Assembly (NCBI GenBank): GCA_001189275.1 | Contig: CP012158.1 | Location: 930,001-994,000, forward strand | Source: Pyrobaculum sp. WP30 | GTDB taxonomy: Archaea; Thermoproteota; Thermoprotei; Thermoproteales; Thermoproteaceae | Direction of reading: 5' to 3' | DNA: 64,000 bases | Part shown: positions 33,018-40,771 of the stretch, one piece after another | Layout of the letters: each line of letters starts with the position of its first letter | Numbering within the stretch: the stretch's first letter is position 1 | Notes under the pieces: model-generated | Told to the model about the DNA's origin: nothing | The model's input: the letters and a program-made list of their open reading frames with translations, nothing else | Database searches by the model: none | Program-made: the position numbers and the translations under genes

Positions 33018-33860
33018 CTATAGTTTTGCCTCTGCTTTATACCGTCCTCTTCTTGCGGCGGCGAAGGCGGCTAGCCTCAAGGCGGCTCCTGTGCTGGCTA
33101 TTAAGCCTCCCAGCGTCCCCAGCTCCGGCCGTAGGCCGGCCCAGAGGGCCGTTAAGGCGCCTAGTGCCGCCGAGCCCAACGCGGCGGCGGCGGCGAAGGC
33201 GGCGGTCTGCGCCCTGCCGCGTCTAGAGAGGGGGTACTCCATCTGGATGACGGAGCCGTCTGTGGCGTCGACGGCGGCGGCGTACCTCCTCCCTCCGTAT
33301 TGATACTCAAGAGCCCAGACGGGGAAGTAGGCTATGCCCTCGAACCGCCAGGACACAGTCACCTTGGTCTTAAACACGGCGGCGTAGGCCTCCGCCTCTT
33401 CTACAACCTCGCCGAGGGTGTAGAAGGCGGATTCGGGGTCTAGGTCCGGCTGGTGGAAGACGCCGATCTTCTCCAGCGAAGGCTTGAAGGGCGTCTTCCA
33501 GCGGGTGGGGAAGCGGTAGCCGCTCGGTAGCTCCACAGGCGGCTTAGACACGGCGAGGGCGGCGGCGTCGGCCTCCAGCTCGGGCAGGGGCTGGAAAGAT
33601 ACGTGGTAGAGGTAGAGGGGGAGGAAGTGGAGCTCAGCAGCCGTGGGGGTGGCCTGGGGCAGGTCGTCCGGCGAACCCGTCGGCTTTAAGTTAAGCGCCG
33701 CCCGAAACGCCGCCGTCTTGTCCGCCCGGGGCTGGAAGATGTAGACGGACTCGTATGTTTTGCCTTCGCTCACCACCGTGCCGCAGTAGGGACAGACGTA
33801 GAACCTGCGGCCCGGCGGCGCCTCGTACTTCGCCCCGCAGAAGGGGCACTGGATTATCAT
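33018..33860 (-). CDS. zinc-ribbon membrane protein (second of a tandem pair)
   Basis: 280 residues from the ATG at 33860. The N-terminal zinc ribbon CPFCGAKYEAPPGRRFYVC-PYCG is followed by a beta-rich soluble part and a C-terminal hydrophobic region with two likely helices (TAAFAAAAALGSAALGALTA, LGGLIASTGAALRLAAFAA). Both genes of the pair share the pattern zinc ribbon, LHFLPLYLYHVSF-like strand, W-x-Y-P-x-W-x-[LM]-x-Y-x-Y-x-[GN] and the terminal helices, so they arose by duplication. Overlaps its partner by ATGA. Confidence 0.75.
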   Translation of the reverse strand: MIIQCPFCGAKYEAPPGRRFYVCPYCGTVVSEGKTYESVYIFQPRADKTAAFRAALNLKPTGSPDDLPQATPTAAELHFLPLYLYHVSFQPLPELEADAAALAVSKPPVELPSGYRFPTRWKTPFKPSLEKIGVFHQPDLDPESAFYTLGEVVEEAEAYAAVFKTKVTVSWRFEGIAYFPVWALEYQYGGRRYAAAVDATDGSVIQMEYPLSRRGRAQTAAFAAAAALGSAALGALTALWAGLRPELGTLGGLIASTGAALRLAAFAAARRGRYKAEAKL

Positions 33861-34861
33861 TTCTCCACTCTTCTGCTCCTCAGCAGGCCCCCCGCGGCTA
33901 CGTAGGACAAGACGGCCCCGGCGGTCAGCGCTACGGTGCTTGTGAAGAAGTCTGCATGGTAGAGGGCAAAGCCCAGGCCCCCTAGGACGCCTCCGGCCGC
34001 CACTGCGCCCAGGAGGCTGGCGGCTCTGTGTTCGGCAAAGGCAGGCTCCTCGGCCACCACCACCTTGCCGTCCCACCCCGCCACGTAGTAGCGGTAGTGG
34101 GAGCCGTTGTAGAGGTACGTCATGACCCACAGCGGGAGGTAGGTCAGCCTAGACGCCTCGAGCCGAGCCACTTCGTAGTCCACGGTCTTGTCTTGCACAG
34201 AGGCTGTGGCGGTTAAAACCCCCACCGCCTCTCTGGCCCTCGCCGCGGCGTCCTCCTCCACGCGCGCCAGCAGGCGGGGGATGAGGCTCCTCACGGCCTT
34301 GGCCTTGGCCCTCTCCGGCGTGATCTCGGCGGCGAGGAACGTGCCCGTGCCCTGCGCGGCCACGTCTGTCAGCGGCTTGGGCTCCGGCGCCGTGTCGAAG
34401 AAGTGCTTGGCCAACGCGTCGGCGGAGAGGCCCCAGGTGGCTCGGCGCGCCAATACCGCCACCACGTCGGAAAGCGAAACCCGGCCGGCCACCTTCACTG
34501 TCTTGGTCACGATCTCGGACCTGGGCTGGCCTCTTACGTAGACTGTCTTTGTGTAGGTCACGACGACGGTGGCTTTGTAGTCGGCGTTTAGCCTTACGTC
34601 AACGAAGTAGAAGGGCAGGTAGTACAAGTCGGGGCTTGTGAAGTTTATGGCCGACATCCTCCACCGGAGGTTTAAATCCTTCTTAGTCCTCTCCACCGCC
34701 TTCTTCACCACGTCGGAGCTGGGGAGGCTGGGCACCGCCAAAACCTCCGCTGGGTTGCCCAGGAGGAAGTTGGGCCTGCCGCAGTATCTGCAGACAGCCA
34801 CCACGGAGTCTGGGGTGACCTCCAGCGGAGCGCCGCAGTAGCTACACCTAGGAGACTCCAC
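33857..34861 (-). CDS. zinc-ribbon membrane protein (first of a tandem pair)
   Basis: 334 residues, GTG start at 34861, placed 18 nt downstream of the shared TATTTAAA element. The N-terminal zinc ribbon has CSYCGAPLEVTPDSVVAVC-RYCG. LYYLPFYFVDVRLNADYKA and LTYLPLWVMTYLYNGSHYRY match the partner gene. Two C-terminal hydrophobic segments (LLGAVAAGGVLGGLGFALYH, VALTAGAVLSYVAAGGLL) anchor it to the membrane. The role is unknown. Confidence 0.75.
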   Translation of the reverse strand: MESPRCSYCGAPLEVTPDSVVAVCRYCGRPNFLLGNPAEVLAVPSLPSSDVVKKAVERTKKDLNLRWRMSAINFTSPDLYYLPFYFVDVRLNADYKATVVVTYTKTVYVRGQPRSEIVTKTVKVAGRVSLSDVVAVLARRATWGLSADALAKHFFDTAPEPKPLTDVAAQGTGTFLAAEITPERAKAKAVRSLIPRLLARVEEDAAARAREAVGVLTATASVQDKTVDYEVARLEASRLTYLPLWVMTYLYNGSHYRYYVAGWDGKVVVAEEPAFAEHRAASLLGAVAAGGVLGGLGFALYHADFFTSTVALTAGAVLSYVAAGGLLRSRRVEK

Positions 34862-34879
34862 GGCCCGGCCGCGGCAAAG

Positions 34880-34887
34880 TATTTAAA
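34880..34887. promoter_or_regulatory. symmetric TATA box shared by two divergent leaderless genes
   Basis: TATTTAAA, with CTTTAAATAC on the other strand. It lies 19 nt before the GTG at 34907 (plus) and 18 nt before the GTG at 34861 (minus). The starts are only 46 bp apart, so one symmetric box must serve both directions or two pre-initiation complexes exclude each other. Confidence 0.65.
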
Positions 34888-34906
34888 GTTGTACAGCAAC
34901 CCCGCG

Positions 34907-35854
34907 GTGGAGACTTTTGCGTGGATTAGGGGGAGGAGGGCCCTCTACGATCTGGCCAACAGCGGGGTGGCGAAGCTGGAGGTCCCGGCCGCCGCAGAGG
35001 CCCCTCCTCTGGAGGACGTCGTGGCTTCGCTCTACGACGTGTCGAGGAGCGAAGTGGCGCTGACCGCGGGGGCCCAGGAGGGCAACTTCCTGGCCTTCGC
35101 GGCGGTGAAGCCTGAGGTGGTGGTTACTGTGCGGCCGGAGTATGAGCCGATTTACAGACTGCCGGAGGTCTTAGGCGTCGGGCACGTGGAGGTGGGGAGC
35201 GTCTGGGAGGCGGAGCTGAGGCCGGGGGTCCTCTTGGTTTTTTCAAACCCCAACAACCCCACCGGCGCGTTTCTGACGAAGAAGGAGCTGTGGCAGCTGG
35301 CCGACGACGCCAGGAGGAAAGGCGCGCATCTCCTAGTCGACGTCATATTTTCAGACTTCGTCACAGACGACCTCAGGGGGTGGCCTCTGGAGAACGTGGC
35401 GTACAGCCACAGCACCGACAAGTTCTACACAGCCGACCTACGGGTGGGGTGGCTCTTCGGCGACAGGCGGGTAGTCGAGAGGGCGCGCTTTCTCAAGGAC
35501 CTGGTCAACCCAGGGCCTAGGGAGCCCGAGAGGCGGGCCGGGGCGTACCTCCTGTCTAGGAGGGAGGATGTGAAGAAGAGGAACTTGGCGCTGATTAGGC
35601 CCAACGCAGAGGCCCTGCTGTCGGCGTTTCCCCAGGCGCGGTACGTCCCCCACATGCCCATCGCCCTCGTGGAGGCGGGTTGCGACGACGTGGAGCTGGC
35701 GGAGAGGCTACTGGCGAGGGGCGTCAAGACGGTGCCGGGGAGGTTCTTCAAGGCGCCACACGCCGTTAGGGTGGGGCTCGGCGTGGAGGAGCCGGGCCGC
35801 TTCGCCGAGGCTCTGAAGATAGCCAAAGAGGAGTGGTGCCGAGGCGGCAGGTAA
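34907..35854 (+). CDS. PLP-dependent aminotransferase, class I/II fold
   Basis: About 315 residues. VFSNPNNPTGAFLTKKELWQ is the classic Asn motif contacting PLP; LLVDVIFSDFV contains the PLP-ring Asp; SHSTDKFYTADLRVGW contains the Schiff-base Lys with the following R-x-G-W. It lacks the usual N-terminal arm, making it short for the family (about 380-400). Substrate not predictable. Start taken as GTG 34907 from the TATA spacing; the TTG at 34889 would be too close to the box. Followed 4 nt later by kptA. Confidence 0.82.
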   Translation: METFAWIRGRRALYDLANSGVAKLEVPAAAEAPPLEDVVASLYDVSRSEVALTAGAQEGNFLAFAAVKPEVVVTVRPEYEPIYRLPEVLGVGHVEVGSVWEAELRPGVLLVFSNPNNPTGAFLTKKELWQLADDARRKGAHLLVDVIFSDFVTDDLRGWPLENVAYSHSTDKFYTADLRVGWLFGDRRVVERARFLKDLVNPGPREPERRAGAYLLSRREDVKKRNLALIRPNAEALLSAFPQARYVPHMPIALVEAGCDDVELAERLLARGVKTVPGRFFKAPHAVRVGLGVEEPGRFAEALKIAKEEWCRGGR

Positions 35855-35858
35855 GCGC

Positions 35859-36491
35859 ATGCGCGGCGTCTACCTCTGCCCTGTGTGTGGGCGCTACGTG
35901 GATGAGGAAAGCCACTGCGGCCGCCCGGCGGCTGCCGTGCTGGACGGCGCGACGAGGCTGAGGATCTCCAAGCTCCTCTCCCTGGCCCTCCGCCACGACC
36001 CGACTGCGCTGGGGGTTACGGTAGACAGGGAGGGGTGGGCCGACGTAGATGCCGTGTTGAAGGGGCTGGAGAAGGCCGGGCTTAGGACAGACGCCGCGGT
36101 CCTAAGGGCGCTTGTGGAGCTGGACGACAAGGGGAGGTTTGAGCTCCAAAACGGCAGAATCAGGGCGCGCTACGGCCACAGCATAGACGTGTCCATCAGC
36201 TATCCGGAGGACGCGACGTCGGCGACGCTTTACCACGGCACCTCGCTGGACTACCTCCCGGCGATACTGAGGGAGGGGATACTGCCCATGAAGAGGAGGT
36301 ACGTCCACCTCGCGGTGGACGTGGAGACTGCCTGCATAAACGCCGCCCGGAGGCCCCGCCCCGTGGTGCTGGTGGTAGACACCCAGTGCCTAAGGAGGCG
36401 GGGGTACAGGGTGTACATCGCCTCCCACAAGATAAGGCTGGTCCAGTACGTCCCGCCGGAGTGCGTAGAAAAGAAAGTTACAAATAATTGA
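35859..36491 (+). CDS. kptA: RNA 2'-phosphotransferase Tpt1/KptA
   Basis: 210 residues. An N-terminal zinc ribbon (CPVCGRYVDEESHCG) as in many archaeal members precedes ISKLLSLALRHDPTALGV, the KptA N-domain signature; ATLYHGTSLDYLPAILREG and YVHLAVDVETA give the NAD-binding H-x-x-R/Y-H-G-T core. It transfers a 2'-phosphate from RNA splice junctions to NAD+. The final T-N-N and TGA stop come from an IS200/IS605 left end inserted after TTAC at 36478-36481, so the original C-terminus has been replaced. Whether activity remains is unknown, but all core motifs precede the junction. Confidence 0.9.
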   Translation: MRGVYLCPVCGRYVDEESHCGRPAAAVLDGATRLRISKLLSLALRHDPTALGVTVDREGWADVDAVLKGLEKAGLRTDAAVLRALVELDDKGRFELQNGRIRARYGHSIDVSISYPEDATSATLYHGTSLDYLPAILREGILPMKRRYVHLAVDVETACINAARRPRPVVLVVDTQCLRRRGYRVYIASHKIRLVQYVPPECVEKKVTNN

Positions 36492-36550
36492 AAGCCTCGC
36501 CCTTTAGGGCGGGGTGCCGGTTCGTTAAAGTTTTTAGGGGAGGTGGGGAC

Positions 36551-36961
36551 ATGGAGAGCGTGAGGAGGGCGGTGGCCGTGGAGCTTGAGCGCCCGCCGCC
36601 TGAGCTTTCCGCCGTGGAGGAACAATACCGCCGCATCGTGGAGGAGGTAGCCGCCTACATCACCGGAGGGGGGGGGGGGGGTACGCTGGAGAAGAAGAAG
36701 TACCAAAAGCTGTACCGCCGTTTCAGAAAGCTGTACCCTCTGCCCGCCCAGCTAATCCAGCATGCCATAAACCAAGGCGTAGAAATCGGCAAATCGTTTC
36801 TCGTATTAAAGAGAGACGACCAGACCCGCAAGCCCCGTCCAGAGGTGGGGTGGGTCTCCATCCGCTTCGCCAAAGACAGCTGGAGCTACCGAAAGACGGC
36901 AGTCTCAGCTGCCCTAGTCAAAATTGCCGTATCGTTCCACGACGGGAGGAGAGAGGCCTAG
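36551..36961 (+). pseudogene. tnpB: tnpB, N-terminal fragment
   Basis: About 136 residues, very similar to residues 1-131 of the intact TnpB at 40670-42160 (RRAVAVELERPPPELSA, GKSFL-LKR, IRFAKDSWSY). It stops before the RuvC domain, so it cannot be active. It contains a 14-G homopolymer at 36668-36681, encoding poly-Gly where the intact copy has AERG-R. That insertion is a likely slippage product. Confidence 0.85.
36668..36681 (+). repeat. poly-G tract of 14
   Basis: Uninterrupted run of 14 G's inside the tnpB fragment. Long G runs in P. aerophilum were reported to vary in length between clones, attributed to missing mismatch repair. The current length keeps the fragment in frame. Confidence 0.95.
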
Positions 36962-37016
36962 ATAAAACCGCATATGTTCGAGATATAACTGAAAGATTTA
37001 GAACCCAAAAAAGATG

Positions 37017-38216
37017 TCAACCAATGGGCGTTATGGCTATTGGCTTGATGTCTACACTAACAGTAGCTCCTTCAGTTGGTAGTAGACTTATGTAGTAGTA
37101 GTAACCAGGTGCGAGGGTTCGTACGGCCTGATAGCTTTGCACGTTGGTAGCAAGTGATTGCGGATAGTTCGTAGTTCCATTGTAGGATACTTGAATGAGA
37201 GAAATATCTTGTATAGGCCTATTTGAGGTTATTTTTATTGAGAGAGTTACATTATAACCATATGGTACTATAATCGGTATCGAATCCCATGGCAAATTCC
37301 ATGGTTTACCAGTAACTGTCCTCGTAAACACGTAGGTATTTTCGCGCTCAACGATGTCGAGGTAGTTAGTTATGTTCCTCAGAATTACCGTGCGTACAGT
37401 TAAACTTATGTTATTATTATTGGCTTGGGACACAAGCCACAACTGGTATGCACCAGGGGGTAATACGAACATTGATGTGGTAGGCCTAGTGATGTCCACC
37501 GGACTCGGCCAGAGAACCGGTGCAATCCATCTACCTCCGCCCCACATATAAACGTTCATAGTTTTTGTCGATGACATGTTCAGTGTAACCAAGGCGTTGT
37601 AGCCATACGGCACAAATATGTGAGTAGGAATTGCTTCACCAGATTCTACCCTCCCCAGAACTGTTATATTGTCGAATGGTGCAAGTCCGTTCATTAGTTG
37701 CTTGTAATTGTTTCTGGTTGTTTCAAATAATGTCTTTAGGTTGGTGTAGTTTGTTTCGAGCTGTTGATAACGAGCTTGTAGCACGTTGTATTGGTCCTGC
37801 AGGGTTGAGTATTGGCTCCTCAGTAATTGGTATTCGTTATATGTTTTATTATATTGATTCTGTAGCTTCGTGTAGTTTGTCTTTAAAACATCGTATTGTG
37901 ACTGTAATGAGCTGTGGTGAGCTTGAAGGTTTAAGTAGGTGCTTTGGAGGTTCGTGTAGTTTACTTCTAAAATATTGTGCTTAGTTTGGAGATTTGTATA
38001 GTTTATCTTTAGGGCATTATACAGAGATTGTAATGAATTAAAGTGGGTCTGCAGATTTGTATAGTTTGTCTGCAGATTTGCATATTTTGCCTTAAGAGTC
38101 TCGTATTCGCTTGATAGACCGGCTAACTTTGCGTTATTCATGGCATAGAGTGCGCCTAGAGCCGCAACGGCAATTGCCAAGATGACAAGGCCTATTAGAT
38201 AGTTTTTGGCTACCAT
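37017..38216 (-). CDS. membrane-anchored tyrosine/leucine heptad coiled-coil surface protein
   Basis: 399 residues. N-terminal anchor LIGLVILAIAVAALGALYAM, then 20 uninterrupted heptads (residues about 38-177) of the form Y-x-x-L-x-x-x: aromatic residue at one core position, Leu at the other. Many heptads join as N-Y-T, an N-glycosylation sequon. The C-terminal 220 residues are beta-rich with more sequons. Base composition is markedly AT-rich against its neighbours, suggesting acquisition. TTTTAAACC about 20 nt upstream sets the ATG at 38216. Probably a stalk-like cell-surface protein. Confidence 0.8.
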   Translation of the reverse strand: MVAKNYLIGLVILAIAVAALGALYAMNNAKLAGLSSEYETLKAKYANLQTNYTNLQTHFNSLQSLYNALKINYTNLQTKHNILEVNYTNLQSTYLNLQAHHSSLQSQYDVLKTNYTKLQNQYNKTYNEYQLLRSQYSTLQDQYNVLQARYQQLETNYTNLKTLFETTRNNYKQLMNGLAPFDNITVLGRVESGEAIPTHIFVPYGYNALVTLNMSSTKTMNVYMWGGGRWIAPVLWPSPVDITRPTTSMFVLPPGAYQLWLVSQANNNNISLTVRTVILRNITNYLDIVERENTYVFTRTVTGKPWNLPWDSIPIIVPYGYNVTLSIKITSNRPIQDISLIQVSYNGTTNYPQSLATNVQSYQAVRTLAPGYYYYISLLPTEGATVSVDIKPIAITPIG

Positions 38217-38373
38217 AACTGTTGAACAAAAGTGGTTTAAAAGCGTTGATTACTATTGCTGGGATGTTTTCCCAGCCTATGGGTCTTTCCGTGTGGGCCT
38301 ATTTATAGATCGGGGTAGGAATGACGCGGGGAACCGAGAGAAACCTATTTATCGCTGTGTGGATCTGCCTGTC

Positions 38374-39240
38374 GTGTTGATTCTCTTGAATTTGACGGCG
38401 CCGCCTCTGCTTATGTTGGTCTTACCGGCGGCGATGCTGGGCAACTACACCCTGCCGGCCCCGCCTGCGTCTGACGTGGCGGCCTTCGGCCCCGGCGGGG
38501 AGCCGCTTCCCACCTGGGTGCTCAACGGCACTTTGTATATACTGCAGGGCGGGGACACCGCCGTCGCTATATACATCCCCCGCTTCGAGAACGTCAGCGG
38601 GGTCTACAGAGTGGCGCTGAGCTACGGCGACATCGTCATACAGGCGCCGCCCGGCGTCATGGTGGAGAACGTCAGCCCAACGCCGCGGGACGTGAAGATA
38701 AACAAAACCGGCCTCTACCTCTACACCACGGGCCCCGCCGCCGTCACTTACTACTTCTTCACAGTTACGGTTAAGCCCACCACGACCCCCACCCCAACTC
38801 GCACAACCCCGCCGCCCCCCACGCCGACGCCAACCGCGACGACGCCAACGACACAGACCACCACCCCCACCACTCAGCCGACCCCGCCCACCACCTCCGC
38901 CCCAACCACCCAGCAGCCGTCCGCCGCGCCAGCTCTGCCGTCTGAGGCGTTGGTAGCGGCGGCGGTTGCGGCGGTGGGCGCCGGCGCCGCGGTTTACCTC
39001 TTGAGGCGGGGGCGGGGAAGCGGGGGCGGTTGCGGAGATCTAAACGAGACTGACCTGGCGATACTCGCAGAGCTGGAGAGGCGGGGCGGGTCTTTGGAGA
39101 GGGCGGCGTTGCAGGCGGCGCTTAACCTGCCCAAGACCACGTTGCACAGGCACCTCCACAAGCTGGCGCGTTACGGCTTTGTGCGGCTCGTCCAGGCGGG
39201 CGGCGGACAGCGGGTGGAGCTTCTGAGACGTTGTAAATGA
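38374..39240 (+). CDS. membrane-anchored winged-helix regulator with extracytoplasmic domain
   Basis: About 288 residues. Signal peptide MLILLNLTAPPLLMLVLPAA, extracytoplasmic beta domain to about residue 135, a Thr/Pro stalk (PTTTPTPTRTTPPPPTPTP), one transmembrane helix (LVAAAVAAVGAGAAVYLL) followed by basic RRGRG, and a cytoplasmic winged helix: LNETDLAILAELERRGG, LQAALNLPKTTLHRHLHKLA, YGFVRLVQAGG. Thus a sensor outside and a DNA-binding domain inside in one chain. Start GTG 38374 is about 20 nt after CCTATTTATC; the frame opens earlier at 38206. Overlaps the next gene by ATGA. Confidence 0.8.
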   Translation: MLILLNLTAPPLLMLVLPAAMLGNYTLPAPPASDVAAFGPGGEPLPTWVLNGTLYILQGGDTAVAIYIPRFENVSGVYRVALSYGDIVIQAPPGVMVENVSPTPRDVKINKTGLYLYTTGPAAVTYYFFTVTVKPTTTPTPTRTTPPPPTPTPTATTPTTQTTTPTTQPTPPTTSAPTTQQPSAAPALPSEALVAAAVAAVGAGAAVYLLRRGRGSGGGCGDLNETDLAILAELERRGGSLERAALQAALNLPKTTLHRHLHKLARYGFVRLVQAGGGQRVELLRRCK

Positions 39241-39722
39241 GCGGTTTGAGGGCCGGCGTTGCGGGAAGCGTAGTCGCGGCGGTTGTTATCCTCATCCTCC
39301 TACCCCTCATCGCCACGTTGGGCGTTTCGCACCCCCTTAACCTTTACCTGATGGCTTTTCTGGTGGCGCTGGCTGTGTACGTCTATCTCTCGTTTAGCCG
39401 GCCGCTGGGGGAGCCCTGGTTCGTCAGGCTGGGGCCTCCAGTGATTGGGGCGTCTGCGGCAGGTGTCGCCTTGCTGTGGGCTGGCCAGCAGGTGGGCGCC
39501 GCGTTGATTGCTGTTGCGTATTGGGGCGAGCCCGTCATGGGGTACTTCATATACAAGAGGTTGAGGGAGGTGAGCCGTCTCTGGGCGGCCCTCTTCCTCG
39601 GCTCCGCCGCGGCGTATGCCTACACCCTCCCGGTGGTTCTGCTGGGGCTGTGGCAGGTGCCGGCCGCCGCAGATGCGGCGAAGCTCGCGGCGCTGGTGTA
39701 CTTCCTGAGGAGGTTGAGGTGA
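39237..39722 (+). CDS. five-helix membrane protein, hypothetical
   Basis: 161 residues, polytopic: AGVAGSVVAAVVILILLPLI, LYLMAFLVALAVYVYLSF, LGPPVIGASAAGVALLW, AALIAVAYWGEPVMGYFI, WAALFLGSAAAYAYTLPVVL. Start overlaps the regulator's stop (ATGA) and its stop overlaps the next start (TGATG). Its position behind a membrane-bound regulator suggests a shared function, but nothing in the sequence names it. Confidence 0.7.
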   Translation: MSGLRAGVAGSVVAAVVILILLPLIATLGVSHPLNLYLMAFLVALAVYVYLSFSRPLGEPWFVRLGPPVIGASAAGVALLWAGQQVGAALIAVAYWGEPVMGYFIYKRLREVSRLWAALFLGSAAAYAYTLPVVLLGLWQVPAAADAAKLAALVYFLRRLR

Positions 39723-40636
39723 TGGAGGTGGTCCCCGTCGGCGAGGAGTCGCTGGGGGTGAGGTCCATGTGTCTCTATGTGGAGACCCGCGACGTGAGGG
39801 TTCTCTTCGACGCGGGGGTCTCCCTGGCGCCCCGCCGCTTCGGCCTGCCGCCGCACCCACGGGAGCTGGAGAGGGCCAGAGAGGTGCGGGCCGCAATTCT
39901 GCGGCTCGCCGAGGCGGCCGACGTGGTGACGGTGAGCCACTACCACAGAGACCACTTCACGCCGTGGTACCCCAGCGTCTATATGGCGACTGACGGAGAG
40001 GCGTATGAAAGGGTGTACGGCGGGAAGAGAGTTCTGTTGAAGAACCCCGCCGATTTGAACTGGTCGCAGAGGAGGCGGCACTACGGCCTCTCGAAGGCGT
40101 TGCGGGAGGCCGGCGCCGAGGCAGTATACGCAGACGGGGATGAGTGGCAGTTCGGCGGGACGCAGATAGTCGCATCTCCCTCGCTGTGGCACGGCCCCGC
40201 CGGCTCCAAGACTGGGCGCGTGGTGGCGTTCGCCGTGAGGGACGGAGAGGAGACCCTCGCCTTTGTGCCAGACGTGGAGGGCCCAGTGGAGCCGGAGCCC
40301 GTGGCGTTCCTGCGGCGGGTCAGGCCCACCATTGCGGTGGTGGGGGGCCCGCCCACCTACTTGAACTGGGAGCTGGACAAGGCGCTTAAACACCTCGCCG
40401 AAATCATCGCCCTTAAGCCCCACACCCTCGTGCTTGCTCACCACCTCCTAAGAGACGCCCAGTGGCGGGAGAAGATGAGCTCGGTCTTCGAGCTTGCAGA
40501 GAGACACGGCGTCGCGGTCACGACGTATGCAGGTCTGGCGGGGCGCCCCGAGGAGTTGCTGGAGGCCCGGCGGAGGGAGCTCTACGAAAAGGAGCCAGCG
40601 GAGCCCGAGCCGCAGGGGGAAGAAGAGGAAGATTAA
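39722..40636 (+). CDS. UPF0282 metallo-beta-lactamase-fold protein
   Basis: 304 residues. VTVSHYHRDHFTPWYPSVYM supplies the H-x-H-x-D-H metal motif; ASPSLWHGPAGSKTGRVVAF a second metal His; LAFVPDVEGPVEPEP the bridging Asp; TLVLAHHLLRDAQWREK a later His. This is the UPF0282 subgroup, archaeal and of unknown substrate. It ends in an acidic tail (EPAEPEPQGEEEED), which is unusual for the fold. Third gene of the operon 38374-40636. The transposon right end lies about 18 bp downstream. Confidence 0.85.
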   Translation: MEVVPVGEESLGVRSMCLYVETRDVRVLFDAGVSLAPRRFGLPPHPRELERAREVRAAILRLAEAADVVTVSHYHRDHFTPWYPSVYMATDGEAYERVYGGKRVLLKNPADLNWSQRRRHYGLSKALREAGAEAVYADGDEWQFGGTQIVASPSLWHGPAGSKTGRVVAFAVRDGEETLAFVPDVEGPVEPEPVAFLRRVRPTIAVVGGPPTYLNWELDKALKHLAEIIALKPHTLVLAHHLLRDAQWREKMSSVFELAERHGVAVTTYAGLAGRPEELLEARRRELYEKEPAEPEPQGEEEED

Positions 40637-40653
40637 AAAGCCGTGCCGTGAAA

Positions 40654-40771
40654 TGACCTCCTCCCCGCCTTAAAGGGCGGGGGTTTCCGCCCCGTGGGGA
40701 GGCGCCCTCGTCCCGCCTTCATCGGCGCCTTGGGCGGGGGTCATGGGGGCGGCCCGGGCCAGCACCGCGGG
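40654..40771 (-). ncRNA. putative omega/re-RNA scaffold of the TnpB element
   Basis: The 118 nt up to the right end (starting CCCGCGGTGCTGGCCCGGG on the minus strand) are conserved with 54501-54615 of the TnpB-less element. One stem changes from CCCGCC/GGCGGG to TCGGCC/GGCCGG, a compensated C-G to G-C pair plus a C-G to U-G pair. This supports a selected RNA fold rather than mere protein coding. A guide would follow the right end, starting at about 40653. Confidence 0.6.

Larger units (their letters stand above)
36482..36964 (+). mobile_element. truncated IS200/IS605-type element, left end plus 5' part of tnpB
   Basis: Starts right after TTAC with AAATAATTGAAAGCC and a hairpin CGCCCTTTAGGGCG, then GGGGAGGTGGGGACATGGAG. 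The same left end occurs in the element at 40654-42221 and, more diverged, at 54410. No right end is found; the element breaks off at about 36964. Confidence 0.8.
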
